From positions 1 through 20,842 of IMG/VR virus record IMGVR_UViG_3300030060_006664: 20,842 nt of DNA. The stretch is one strand, 5' to 3'. Positions 1 to 6,213 of this stretch are shown one piece after another (the first letter of the stretch is position 1; each line of letters begins with the position of its first letter). Below the pieces are notes generated by a model. It ran no database searches, was not told where the DNA came from, and saw only the letters and a program-made list of their open reading frames with translations. Made by a program: the position numbers and the translations under genes. The stretch comes from a virus.

Positions 1-65
1 ATATGAAACCATTCCCAAACAAAAAAAATAAAAGAACCTAAAATTTTTTTATTAATCTTATTTTT

Positions 66-80
66 GTCTCATAATGAGAC
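66..80. repeat. 15-nt palindrome
   Basis: GTCTCAT-A-ATGAGAC is a perfect inverted repeat around one central base. It lies beyond the terminator of the leftward genes. TGAGAC followed by TAG-like bases recurs near 2124-2143. It could be a protein-binding site; no function can be assigned. Confidence 0.5.
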
Positions 81-131
81 TAGGATTTTCTTATGAAAAC
101 GGTTATCATTTTCACTAGATCTGATAGGCAT

Positions 132-157
132 AAAAAAAGGGATGCTTTAAGCATCCC
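132..157 (-). terminator. Rho-independent terminator of the GP88-family gene
   Basis: Read leftward, GGGATGC, a 5-nt loop and GCATCCC form a perfect 7-bp stem followed by seven T. It sits about 20 bases past the stop codon of the gene ending at 179, so it closes the leftward transcription unit. Confidence 0.85.
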
Positions 158-178
158 ATCAAACAATTATTTTAAGAC

Positions 179-1045
179 TTATCTAATACAAAAATTATGT
201 ATGTCTTGTTTAGTGTATTTAATATTATAGGGCTTTTTAAATTTTAATAATACTATTTTATTTTTAGGGTCAAGAAATCTCATATCACCTCTTTTATTAT
301 CGCCATCTATAACGCTAAAATTTTTATTAAATATTTCACTATAAAAAGTGCTAGGTAATTCTTGAGATTTTTTTAAATATATACACGCGGCTATATTAAC
401 GCTTTGTTCCATTGCTTCATAACATCTATTTATATTTACAATATTATTTTCGCCATCAAAGCTAAATGTTAAATGATAATTGAATTCAATTAATAAGTTT
501 TTATATTCTCTTTTTTCTTTGGTGTAATCGTATAAAATAATATTTTTTTCATTTTTAAAAACTTCAAAAATATTGCAGTAATAACCACTATTAATATTTA
601 TAGAAAATTTATTATATATAAAATCACTTAAAGATACAGGAATATAAATTTGAATATTTTCAAATAATATATCAGATGTCCCATTTAATCTAAATGCAGT
701 TTTTAAACTATTATTTTTTCTATAATTTCTGATTATAGATAATATTAATAAATTCATAAAATCATTCTGAGAATAATTGAAAGCAATAGTTTTATTTATT
801 CTTGATTTAACTTTACTAGAATAATGTAATGGATTGCCGCTATGATGCAAGCATAATTTCTTACAATTAAAAGCCGATTTACATACATTTATAACGCCGC
901 TAGTATTACTAGGTGATAAATGCAATATAAAAGTTTTAATACTTGATTTTTTTGTTTTTGGATTCTCTGAAAGTAGAGTATTGTAATTAAGCTTAAATGA
1001 TTCTTGAAAAGCTTTTATTGTTTTTGGTAGTAAGTGAGTTTTCAT
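179..1045 (-). CDS. GP88-family phage protein
   Basis: This 288-residue protein resembles the phage family Pfam calls 'Gene product 88'. The order of conserved blocks fits: a Cys-rich block NVCKSAFNCKKLCLHH (about 53-68, Cys55, Cys61, Cys65), then SRINKT (81-86), a block with FRLNGTSDI (118-126), ILYDYTKEKR (170-179), FNYHLTFS (188-195), SVIDGD (244-249) and MRFLDP (255-260). The biochemical role of the family is not known to me. The three spaced cysteines suggest a metal site, which is inference. No signal peptide or membrane segment is seen. It is the last gene of a leftward cluster and is followed by a strong terminator. The family assignment is from remembered motif order, not from a search. 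Confidence 0.75.
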   Translation of the reverse strand: MKTHLLPKTIKAFQESFKLNYNTLLSENPKTKKSSIKTFILHLSPSNTSGVINVCKSAFNCKKLCLHHSGNPLHYSSKVKSRINKTIAFNYSQNDFMNLLILSIIRNYRKNNSLKTAFRLNGTSDILFENIQIYIPVSLSDFIYNKFSININSGYYCNIFEVFKNEKNIILYDYTKEKREYKNLLIEFNYHLTFSFDGENNIVNINRCYEAMEQSVNIAACIYLKKSQELPSTFYSEIFNKNFSVIDGDNKRGDMRFLDPKNKIVLLKFKKPYNIKYTKQDIHNFCIR

Positions 1046-1091
1046 AATGATAGATTGATTTTTAAAATTTTTTAGTAATTCCAGAACAAAA

Positions 1092-1406
1092 TTAGTTCGA
1101 GGAAAGCAACTCTATAAATTCAGTAACAGTTATTGGTTTTAAGTGTGTTTGCATTTCAAACAATGCTAAACATGATATATTTTCGCCATATATAGACCAA
1201 TAAAAATTATTATGATGATTTTTTAAGTCATCTAAATGAATTCTAACTTTAAACCAATAACCTCTATTAGTATTAACTTCAAAGGTTTTAAATTCATGTA
1301 AACCATTAATAGATTTTTCAATTTTATAAAATCCTGTTAATTTATCAAAAAATAAATCATTAAAGGATGTATGACAGTAGCCAAAATGATGTAATTGTTT
1401 TTTCAT
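1092..1406 (-). CDS. Hypothetical protein, 104 aa
   Basis: I do not recognise this protein. It is rich in aromatic and His residues (for example HHFGYCH near the N terminus and HHNNFYW mid-protein) and looks like a small soluble globular protein. Its start lies two bases from the stop of the upstream 68-aa gene, so the two are probably cotranscribed. A 46-base gap separates it from the GP88-family gene downstream. Confidence 0.6.
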   Translation of the reverse strand: MKKQLHHFGYCHTSFNDLFFDKLTGFYKIEKSINGLHEFKTFEVNTNRGYWFKVRIHLDDLKNHHNNFYWSIYGENISCLALFEMQTHLKPITVTEFIELLSSN

Positions 1407-1408
1407 AA

Positions 1409-1615
1409 TTAAATAGAATCAATAAAATTTTTAACTTTTATTTGTAGTCTTAATATTTCTAACTCTTTTAATTTTGGATTATGTGAAATTATTTCGTTTA
1501 TTTGCTCTGAACATAATTTGTAATAGATATCATTTTTATCTAATTGAGATCTAAAAAACAAGAAAAAAACTAATTGCTTTTTGGCTTCACTTAGTGAGCA
1601 TTTTTCAAAATTCAT
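1409..1615 (-). CDS. Hypothetical protein, 68 aa
   Basis: No family is recognised. The sequence is Leu/Lys/Glu-rich, with a likely helical C-terminal half (KELEILRLQIKVKNFI). It sits just past a strong leftward terminator (1639-1668) and directly before the 104-aa gene. It may therefore have its own promoter, or depend on readthrough of that terminator. Confidence 0.5.
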   Translation of the reverse strand: MNFEKCSLSEAKKQLVFFLFFRSQLDKNDIYYKLCSEQINEIISHNPKLKELEILRLQIKVKNFIDSI

Positions 1616-1638
1616 GATTTTAAAAGGAATAAAGGAAT

Positions 1639-1668
1639 AAAAAAAAGATGATGCTAAATTGCATCATC
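1639..1668 (-). terminator. Rho-independent terminator overlapping a stop codon
   Basis: Read leftward, GATGATGC, loop AATTTA and GCATCATC form a perfect 8-bp stem followed by eight T. The stop codon of the 55-aa gene lies in the stem-loop. It separates that gene from the three leftward genes below it. Confidence 0.85.
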
Positions 1669-1821
1669 TACAATAAAATTTGTATTTTTTATACTGTTTA
1701 AATATCTACATTTTAATTGTGCATACTTAAAACTGTATAATTGATTATCAATAGAGCAAAAACCTAGATTATTAAGGTTTTCTTTTATTTGATAATCTTT
1801 TTTTGTTCTTATTGAAAACAT
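1654..1821 (-). CDS. Small hypothetical protein, 55 aa
   Basis: A short ORF beginning MFSIRTKKDYQIKENL, with an ATG start and a TAG stop inside the terminator stem-loop. No family is recognised. It has a basic N terminus and two Cys residues. Support comes mainly from position: the stop coincides exactly with a strong terminator, and the start lies eight bases from the stop of the preceding small ORF. No clear ribosome binding site is visible. Confidence 0.5.
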   Translation of the reverse strand: MFSIRTKKDYQIKENLNNLGFCSIDNQLYSFKYAQLKCRYLNSIKNTNFIVDDAI

Positions 1822-1829
1822 AATGATAA

Positions 1830-1970
1830 TTAGCTATTAATAAGAACATGAGAGAATGAAATAGGTTTAATATTATTTTGATTGTTTTTGATTATTTGAC
1901 CAAAAAAACCAATAAAAAAAATAATGCCTAATAAGTAAGAACTTAAAAGAAAAAAGAATGTTTTTGACAT
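1830..1970 (-). CDS. Small single-pass membrane peptide, 46 aa
   Basis: The ORF starts MSKTFFFLLSSYLLGIIFF. Residues 5-24 form one hydrophobic helix rich in Phe, Leu and Ile, followed by a polar Asn/Lys-rich tail. This fits a small phage membrane protein. A specific role such as holin or superinfection exclusion cannot be claimed. It lies between the large inverted repeat (1998-2076) and the 55-aa gene. No Shine-Dalgarno sequence is visible, and AT-rich DNA can produce such ORFs by chance. Confidence 0.4.
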   Translation of the reverse strand: MSKTFFFLLSSYLLGIIFFIGFFGQIIKNNQNNIKPISFSHVLINS

Positions 1971-1997
1971 TTTTTCATAGGATAGAGGGAATAAAAA

Positions 1998-2076
1998 AAA
2001 ATGACCTCTATTACCTCTAATTATAGCTTAAAAGCTAGTAAAAAGCTTAGATTTAAGCTATAACTAGGGTCATTTT
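1998..2076. repeat. Large nested inverted repeat
   Basis: The outer arms are AAAATGACC (1998-2006) and GGTCATTTT (2068-2076). The inner arms are TTATAGCTTAAA (2021-2032) and TTTAAGCTATAA (2052-2063), a perfect 12-bp match. Between the left arms is a short direct repeat of ACCTCTA. An A-run to the left would act as a T-run for leftward RNA, so it could be a terminator, a cruciform or part of an origin. It marks the left edge of the non-coding block. Confidence 0.7.
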
Positions 2077-2375
2077 AACAATTGTCACTAATTAAGCTAA
2101 AAAACAAAAATTTTTAAAAAATTATGAGACATAGTGAGACGCTAAAAAGCTAGTCATAGCCTGGGTTTCCAGGTGTATGATACAAATATAAAACAAATAA
2201 GATTAGAACTTTTTTAAATTTTTTATGAATACTAACACGTTAAAGATAGTAAAAAACTAGGATTATTAATATTATTAAATGAGTCTAGAGCTCTATATCT
2301 ATCTATAAAAATTTTAAAAAATACCTTATGATCATTTAACCTTTTTTAAAATTGTCCTTAGTTAAAATCTTTTTT

Positions 2376-2432
2376 TATAAAATATAAACAATTAAAAATT
2401 ATTTATAAATATAAAATATAAACAATTAAAAA
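2376..2432. repeat. Two copies of a 23-bp direct repeat
   Basis: The 23 bases at 2376-2398 are repeated exactly at 2410-2432, a start-to-start spacing of 34. Each begins TATAAAATATAAACAATT. The repeat is very AT-rich and directly precedes a second repeat pair with nearly the same spacing. Confidence 0.8.
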
Positions 2433-2433
2433 C

Positions 2434-2495
2434 AAATTACAATTTTTAAAATATTAAATAGTAAAAAAATTACAATTTTTAAAATATTAAATAGT
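2434..2495. repeat. Two copies of a 29-bp direct repeat
   Basis: The 29 bases at 2434-2462 recur exactly at 2467-2495, a spacing of 33. Each begins AAATTACAATTTTTAAAA and ends ATAGT. With the preceding pair this gives four iteron-like units spaced at about three helical turns. Confidence 0.8.
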
Positions 2496-2630
2496 GGGAT
2501 AAATTAAAAAATAAAATATATTTAACCAGAATAATTGCAATTTATAAAATATAATTAAATAATCGCTGAAAACGTAGTCATAGTAAGGGATTTGCCCCAT
2601 TTCTATCCCAGGTAGTACATTTTTACTACT

Positions 2631-2680
2631 TTTTTTTAGATTTTTTTAGATTTTTTTAGATTTTTTGAGATTTTTTGAGA
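2631..2680. repeat. Five 10-bp T-tract repeats (phased A-tracts)
   Basis: TTTTTTTAGA occurs three times and TTTTTTGAGA twice, head to tail with an exact 10-base period. A-tracts spaced close to one helical turn are known to bend DNA, so this segment should be intrinsically curved. It sits next to the GCGAGTC tandem repeat. Confidence 0.85.
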
Positions 2681-2698
2681 GTTCTAGAGAAAAAGTCA

Positions 2699-2740
2699 GC
2701 GAGTCCCTGACCTTGCGAGTCCCTAACCTTGCGAGTCCCT
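2699..2740 (+). repeat. 16-bp tandem repeat containing GCGAGTC
   Basis: GCGAGTCCCTGACCTT (2699-2714) and GCGAGTCCCTAACCTT (2715-2730) are followed by a partial GCGAGTCCCT (2731-2740). The copies differ at one base. This is the densest cluster of the window-wide motif; a fourth GCGAGTC follows at 2760. Confidence 0.85.
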
Positions 2741-2743
2741 CGC

Positions 2744-2767
2744 AAAAAAAAAGACCCTTGCGAGTCT
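2744..2767 (-). terminator. Rho-independent terminator with GCAA tetraloop
   Basis: The leftward RNA would read AGACUC-GCAA-GGGUCU: six pairs including one G-U, closed by a GNRA-type tetraloop and followed by eight U. It lies just past the stop of the 120-aa gene. One stem half is the GCGAGTC motif. Confidence 0.75.
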
Positions 2768-2782
2768 CTTTTTAAAAGATTT

Positions 2783-3145
2783 TTACAAAACTAATTTATC
2801 TATATATTCATAAATTTCTTCTATTGGATAATCATTCATAAGAACTAAACACTTGCCGAAAACATAATTTTGTTTTTGTCCAAAAACTTGATAAGCTTGA
2901 AAAACTTTAAATTTCCATTTATGAGTAGTTATTGAATTTCTTATATTGTATCTATCACTATAATTTCTAGCACCATTTATGTTTTCTTTCTCCCATTTCT
3001 CTTGTTCTTTTAAGTTTCTATCAGTTGTATATCCAATAAAATCTAAATAAAAATCAAAAGGTGTACTTGTATGTTTTTTAAAATCAGAATTCATTTCATA
3101 CAATTCTTTTATAGGGTTAGACTCCCCGAATGCCTTATTGTTCAT
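2783..3145 (-). CDS. Hypothetical protein, 120 aa
   Basis: No family is recognised. It is a charged soluble protein rich in Tyr, Asn and Lys, with an aromatic-rich central and C-terminal part (for example WKFKVFQAYQVFGQKQNYVF). The start codon overlaps the end of the upstream 57-aa gene by 11 bases, which suggests translational coupling. A terminator follows immediately. The codons around its start carry GACTCCCCGAATGC, a 14-mer found again at 4503. Confidence 0.65.
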   Translation of the reverse strand: MNNKAFGESNPIKELYEMNSDFKKHTSTPFDFYLDFIGYTTDRNLKEQEKWEKENINGARNYSDRYNIRNSITTHKWKFKVFQAYQVFGQKQNYVFGKCLVLMNDYPIEEIYEYIDKLVL

Positions 3146-3308
3146 TGTTTAACCTCTTAATTTTAGAATTAATTGATGAATACATTTTTCTTTTTTCTGT
3201 ACTCATATTTCTTACATCAAGTGCAAACCAAGCTTCAAATAAAACTTCTGATAAAAACTTGACTTCTTCTTTGGTGCATATGTCACCAAGTGGATCATTA
3301 CTAAACAT
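3135..3308 (-). CDS. Hypothetical protein, 57 aa
   Basis: The chosen ATG is preceded by AAGGAGG (3318-3324 on the other strand) at nine bases. This is better supported than the longer reading from a TTG at 3347. The protein starts MFSNDPLGDICTKEEVKF and is likely mostly helical, with a basic C terminus (KIKRLNN). No family is recognised. It overlaps the gene upstream (a 24-aa leader ORF) by 8 bases and the gene downstream by 11. Confidence 0.55.
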   Translation of the reverse strand: MFSNDPLGDICTKEEVKFLSEVLFEAWFALDVRNMSTEKRKMYSSINSKIKRLNNEQ

Positions 3309-3375
3309 TTTTGCATACCTCCTTAATCGCAATTTGTCCAACTTCAAAAGCTTTGGTTTGTTGAATAGTTTTCAT
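3301..3375 (-). CDS. 24-aa leader ORF
   Basis: A short ORF, MKTIQQTKAFEVGQIAIKEV plus four residues, whose last codons contain the AAGGAGG ribosome site of the next gene. Its stop overlaps that gene's ATG. The layout suits a leader peptide that couples translation to the 57-aa gene, or a small protein. It has no good ribosome site of its own, so its translation is uncertain. Confidence 0.35.
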   Translation of the reverse strand: MKTIQQTKAFEVGQIAIKEVCKNV

Positions 3376-3462
3376 AATTTAAAAAAAATTTTAAGAGTTC
3401 CAGAAAACCAGAACCTATTAATATTATAGCAACAAATCCTACTAATTTGCTAGAAAATAAGC

Positions 3463-3468
3463 TATAAT
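3463..3468 (+). promoter_or_regulatory. Putative -10 element of the rightward small-gene operon
   Basis: TATAAT lies 23 bases before the ATG at 3492. TTGCTA at 3447 is too close (10 bases) to be a normal -35 box, so recognition would rest on the -10 alone. The surrounding AAGCTATAATTAGGG nearly repeats AAGCTATAACTAGGG at 2055-2069. Confidence 0.5.
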
Positions 3469-3491
3469 TAGGGAGTAGTTACATTATTTCT

Positions 3492-3977
3492 ATGAAAACA
3501 AAAACTAAAAGTGGTCATCCTATGAGGAAAACTACTTTTCAAATAAACGAGGACAAAACCTTTAATGGTTATTCGGGCAATACATATTGGAACGGATGGG
3601 ACGAACCTTGCTTTGATCAAAAAACTGCACAAGAAGTTTTAGATTATTATCTAAATCAAGATTGCAAAGAATCCGCAGATGATTGGAGAGAATGTTTTCA
3701 AGAAGTTTTAGATTTTGAAGACAAAATTATCTTTTCTAAATTAACTTCAATAAATCTTGCAAATGGCGAAACTGTATTTGAATTTGGTTTTGGATATTGT
3801 TGGCACGAAGTAGAAGACAACGAAAAAGAAGTTGTTTTGTCTTTAACAAAAAAAGCTTCTCATTCTCTATATCAAGCACTAGATGTTTTTGTTATGAAAA
3901 ATCTAGATAGTGCATGGTCAAATGATGAGAAAGATCTTTATGAAATTTTTAACACATTAGAAAAGGAGGTTAAGTAA
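3492..3977 (+). CDS. Hypothetical protein with WNGW motif, 161 aa
   Basis: First gene of the rightward operon. The N-terminal region has NGYSGNTYWNGWDEPCFD. A similar 'WNGW..P.F' pattern occurs in small phage and cyanobacterial proteins of unknown function that I recall only as a pattern. The rest is acidic with many Trp and Phe residues. An alternative start is the Met at codon 11 (3522). The last codons (GAGGTTAAGTAA) carry the ribosome site AAGGAGG for the next gene, whose ATG follows the stop directly, so translation is probably coupled. Confidence 0.65.
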   Translation: MKTKTKSGHPMRKTTFQINEDKTFNGYSGNTYWNGWDEPCFDQKTAQEVLDYYLNQDCKESADDWRECFQEVLDFEDKIIFSKLTSINLANGETVFEFGFGYCWHEVEDNEKEVVLSLTKKASHSLYQALDVFVMKNLDSAWSNDEKDLYEIFNTLEKEVK

Positions 3978-4520
3978 ATGTCAAAATATGTTTCTTACGA
4001 ATCTTGGGAAAAAGATTTTTTTACAATTCCTAATCTCCCCGAACTAGAAAGTGTTATGTGGAAACATGGCATTTGTGATGTACACGAAGATGCTGCGAGT
4101 CTCTTAATCTTTAGACAAGGTAGTTACATCGAACAATTTAAAGATGGCACATATCATGTCTGTTTAGTTAGATCAGATATTTACGACAAAGATTTAAATG
4201 TTGTAAAACGTGCTTTATATAATTGGTGCGATGGCGAATTATTTAACCTACAAAATGGTTTTAAATTTGGCTCATACAAAAGTGAAAATGGATGCACTTG
4301 GGATCTTCAAGAATTTGCAATTTTGGCAGATTCTTATGATGCATGGTTAAAAAAAGAAAATCTTCCAAAAATGGATATAGGAGATTTACTTTATTGTTTT
4401 GAACCAATTAACGGAAAACATTTAACAGATACTCAAAGAGACACATTACGTTCTTATGAAAGAATGTGGACTTTAGTAGATGATGCTTTTAATAAAAAGG
4501 AGGACTCCCCGAATGCATAA
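3978..4520 (+). CDS. Hypothetical protein, 180 aa, paralogue of the 5228-5566 product
   Basis: Unknown family. It matches the 112-aa protein at 5228 in order: YESWEKDFFTIPN against FEEWKKDYEDIPY, HGI, FRQGSYIEQF against FKHGGYYEIL, and KRALYNWCDGELFN against EKELYEWCNGEIFN. The shared core is followed here by about 80 extra residues. The protein is acidic and soluble, with no membrane segment. AAGGAGG lies eight bases before the ATG. The end overlaps the next gene's start by eight bases (ATGCATAA). One GCGAGTC motif lies inside (4095). Confidence 0.65.
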   Translation: MSKYVSYESWEKDFFTIPNLPELESVMWKHGICDVHEDAASLLIFRQGSYIEQFKDGTYHVCLVRSDIYDKDLNVVKRALYNWCDGELFNLQNGFKFGSYKSENGCTWDLQEFAILADSYDAWLKKENLPKMDIGDLLYCFEPINGKHLTDTQRDTLRSYERMWTLVDDAFNKKEDSPNA

Positions 4521-4695
4521 CATCAAAGTTACTACAGAAGAATTGTTTGAATTAGTAGAAATGCTAGAAGACAAAATTCAATATGATCAAGATCTAATTC
4601 CTTTATATAAGAAATTATCATCTATAGAAATTCCAAAACCTATAGAAAATTTTGATTATGAAATTCCCGAATACAAACCAACAAAGAGGTTTTAA
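4513..4695 (+). CDS. Small acidic protein, 60 aa
   Basis: Starts MHNIKVTTEELFELVEM. The ATG at 4513 is chosen because GGAGG precedes it at a suitable distance and it overlaps the stop of the previous gene. A longer reading from 4480 would run far into that gene. The N-terminal half should be helical (EELFELVEMLEDKI) and the C terminus is Pro-rich (EIPKPIENF, EIPEYKPTK). No family is recognised. Confidence 0.55.
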   Translation: MHNIKVTTEELFELVEMLEDKIQYDQDLIPLYKKLSSIEIPKPIENFDYEIPEYKPTKRF

Positions 4696-4697
4696 CA

Positions 4698-5228
4698 ATG
4701 CTTAAATTTAAAATATGGGAACATCACAATCCCAAAATTTCAGAACCACACATGAGAGACTTGCTAGAAAAACTTAGCGAGTCTTCTTCTAATTGGTATG
4801 GCGATAGCTATGCAAATGATTGTATGGCAAATGTATCTTTGCAATATCAAGAGAATAGATGGATACATATTCAGATTCCTAACTCAAAAAATGATCGCCC
4901 TGATAACGAAGAATTTTCAAAATTTTATGTCTATCACAGCGATCAAGTCTATGACTTTGAATTTAATAAAGAGTGCGAGTCTCTCGATGAAGCAGTAAAA
5001 GTTGCGACTGATTTATTAAAAAAATTAGGTGGTGATAAAACTGTTCCTCAATATTGTGTGACTATTACAAGATCTGAGAGAGGTTATATCCATTTTAATA
5101 ATTTTGCAGATGCAAAAAAATTTAAAGACGATGGATTTATTCCTGATAATTTAGCAGATGATATTAATTGGGATGGAGGATCAGATGAATTTGATTTAGA
5201 AAACACTACTTATTGGAGGAAAAACTAA
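4698..5228 (+). CDS. Hypothetical protein, 176 aa
   Basis: Unknown acidic soluble protein with many Asp, Asn and aromatic residues. Features are an N-terminal KFKIWEHHNP, a middle stretch RWIHIQIPNS and a helical segment LDEAVKVATDLLKKL. GAGG lies upstream of the ATG. Its TAA overlaps the next ATG (TAATG). Two GCGAGTC motifs fall inside it (4777, 4975), read as Ser/Cys-Glu-Ser codons. Confidence 0.65.
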   Translation: MLKFKIWEHHNPKISEPHMRDLLEKLSESSSNWYGDSYANDCMANVSLQYQENRWIHIQIPNSKNDRPDNEEFSKFYVYHSDQVYDFEFNKECESLDEAVKVATDLLKKLGGDKTVPQYCVTITRSERGYIHFNNFADAKKFKDDGFIPDNLADDINWDGGSDEFDLENTTYWRKN

Positions 5229-5566
5229 TGACAAAAATCACATTTGAAGAATGGAAAAAAGATTATGAGGACATTCCTTATATCAAACAAAACTACAAAA
5301 AAATCCATGAAGAACATGGCATTCCAAAAGAATGCATAAATGGTGGAGAAGGTATAATGTTAGCCAATTCGGAAGGCGAAGTAGATCAACATACAACAAT
5401 ATGTGTGCGAGTCTTTAAGCATGGTGGTTATTATGAAATTCTTTTAAATAGCCAATATTATTTGCTTCTCGGTAATGAAGATTGGTTAGAAGACTCTCCT
5501 GATTTAATAGAAAAAGAATTGTACGAATGGTGCAATGGAGAAATTTTTAATACGGAGGAAAATTAA
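5228..5566 (+). CDS. Hypothetical protein, 112 aa, paralogue of the 3978-4520 product
   Basis: The start at 5228 has GGAGGA seven bases upstream and overlaps the previous stop. A reading from 5213 would lack this. It shares the core W-KD-IP, HGI, FKHGGYYEI and ELYEWCNGEIFN blocks with the 180-aa protein two genes earlier but lacks that protein's C-terminal extension. No function is known. The pair looks like a within-operon duplication that has diverged strongly. A GCGAGTC motif sits at 5407. Confidence 0.65.
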   Translation: MTKITFEEWKKDYEDIPYIKQNYKKIHEEHGIPKECINGGEGIMLANSEGEVDQHTTICVRVFKHGGYYEILLNSQYYLLLGNEDWLEDSPDLIEKELYEWCNGEIFNTEEN

Positions 5567-5757
5567 TGCTTACAATTATTTATAGACAACTTAATGACAA
5601 TGGGATTTTATTTTGTAATCCTCAGAATTACAGAAATAGTCCTTTAGGTAGAGTTGCAGATTTTACAATCTTTGATGCTCCAAAAGACCTAAAAAATGAA
5701 GTTGGAAATTATATGACTTTACCAATAGAACAAATGATTATTTCAGAGGTTAAGTAA
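5566..5757 (+). CDS. Hypothetical protein, 63 aa
   Basis: Starts MLTIIYRQLNDNGILFCN with GGAGG upstream and TAATG overlaps at both ends. No family is recognised. The C-terminal codons end GAGGTTAAGTAATG, almost the same junction as at 3966-3980, so the ribosome site of the next gene is built into this gene's last codons. Confidence 0.55.
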   Translation: MLTIIYRQLNDNGILFCNPQNYRNSPLGRVADFTIFDAPKDLKNEVGNYMTLPIEQMIISEVK

Positions 5758-5933
5758 TGCTTATCAAATCAACAAACAAAAAAGGCACATTTACTTGTGA
5801 TAGAGATGGAAAAAAATTAATTGAATTAATTGATTCTTTATGGTGGGGACGAGATCGATGGGATAGTTCCACAGAAAAAGTAATGAATAAGATTGCAGAT
5901 TTATTAGAAATGGGAGAAGAAGAAAATGACTAA
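5757..5933 (+). CDS. Small hypothetical protein, 58 aa
   Basis: Starts MLIKSTNKKGTFTCDRDG, then LIDSLWWGRDRWD and an acidic helical tail (LLEMGEEEND). The ATG overlaps the previous stop (TAATG), GAGG lies just upstream, and the last codons overlap the next gene's start. It is supported by tight packing in the operon. No family is recognised. Confidence 0.55.
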   Translation: MLIKSTNKKGTFTCDRDGKKLIELIDSLWWGRDRWDSSTEKVMNKIADLLEMGEEEND

Positions 5934-6213
5934 AAAAGAAAAGAAGAAAAAAATGAAACACCCTCAACAAGAATTTATAGATTATATTTTTGATTTTTAT
6001 GGCAAAGATGGTATCTATGATATGAAAGCAACAAAAGAACAAATAACAACTGCTACAAACATAAGGCTCAAAAGTCTTAAATATGTCAAACTACCTTTTG
6101 AAGCTGACACAATAGATAGAGAAATCGTAAGGGACATTTTAATAGAAAAATTTGCTCTTAATTTTCCAGAATCAAACTATGTACTAAATGAAAAAGGTAT
6201 ACAAAAAAATTAG
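5926..6213 (+). CDS. Hypothetical protein, 95 aa, basic N terminus
   Basis: Last gene of the rightward operon. It starts MTKKEKKKKMKHPQQEFIDY. The Lys-rich N terminus could bind nucleic acid (inference). The rest is mixed helical, with no recognised domain. The start overlaps the previous gene by eight bases. Its stop codon TAG lies at the left foot of the bidirectional terminator and overlaps the stop of the convergent gene. Confidence 0.6.
   Translation: MTKKEKKKKMKHPQQEFIDYIFDFYGKDGIYDMKATKEQITTATNIRLKSLKYVKLPFEADTIDREIVRDILIEKFALNFPESNYVLNEKGIQKN

Larger units (their letters stand above)
2077..2782. other. Gene-free AT-rich repeat region, candidate origin or regulatory region
   Basis: About 700 bases with no credible ORF on either strand. 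It holds a CCTGG-GTTT-CCAGG hairpin (2160-2173), two pairs of 23- and 29-bp direct repeats (2376-2495), a GTAGTA/TACTAC hairpin (2612-2629), five 10-bp T-tract repeats (2631-2680), a 16-bp tandem repeat carrying GCGAGTC (2699-2740) and a leftward terminator (2744-2767). An AT-rich block with direct repeats and bent DNA is typical of replication origins or packaging/regulatory regions. No initiator-binding site is recognised. Confidence 0.5.

Noticed and set aside
2699-2766. Tandem 16-bp units as a CRISPR array
   Set aside because: Units are contiguous with no spacers and no cas genes are nearby.
3130-3429. Rightward 99-codon ORF
   Set aside because: It lies antisense to three leftward genes with better starts and ribosome sites, and starts far from any promoter.
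5791-6042. Leftward 83-codon ORF, hydrophobic and Phe-rich
   Set aside because: It is the shadow of two well-packed rightward genes; the Phe runs are antisense to Lys codons.
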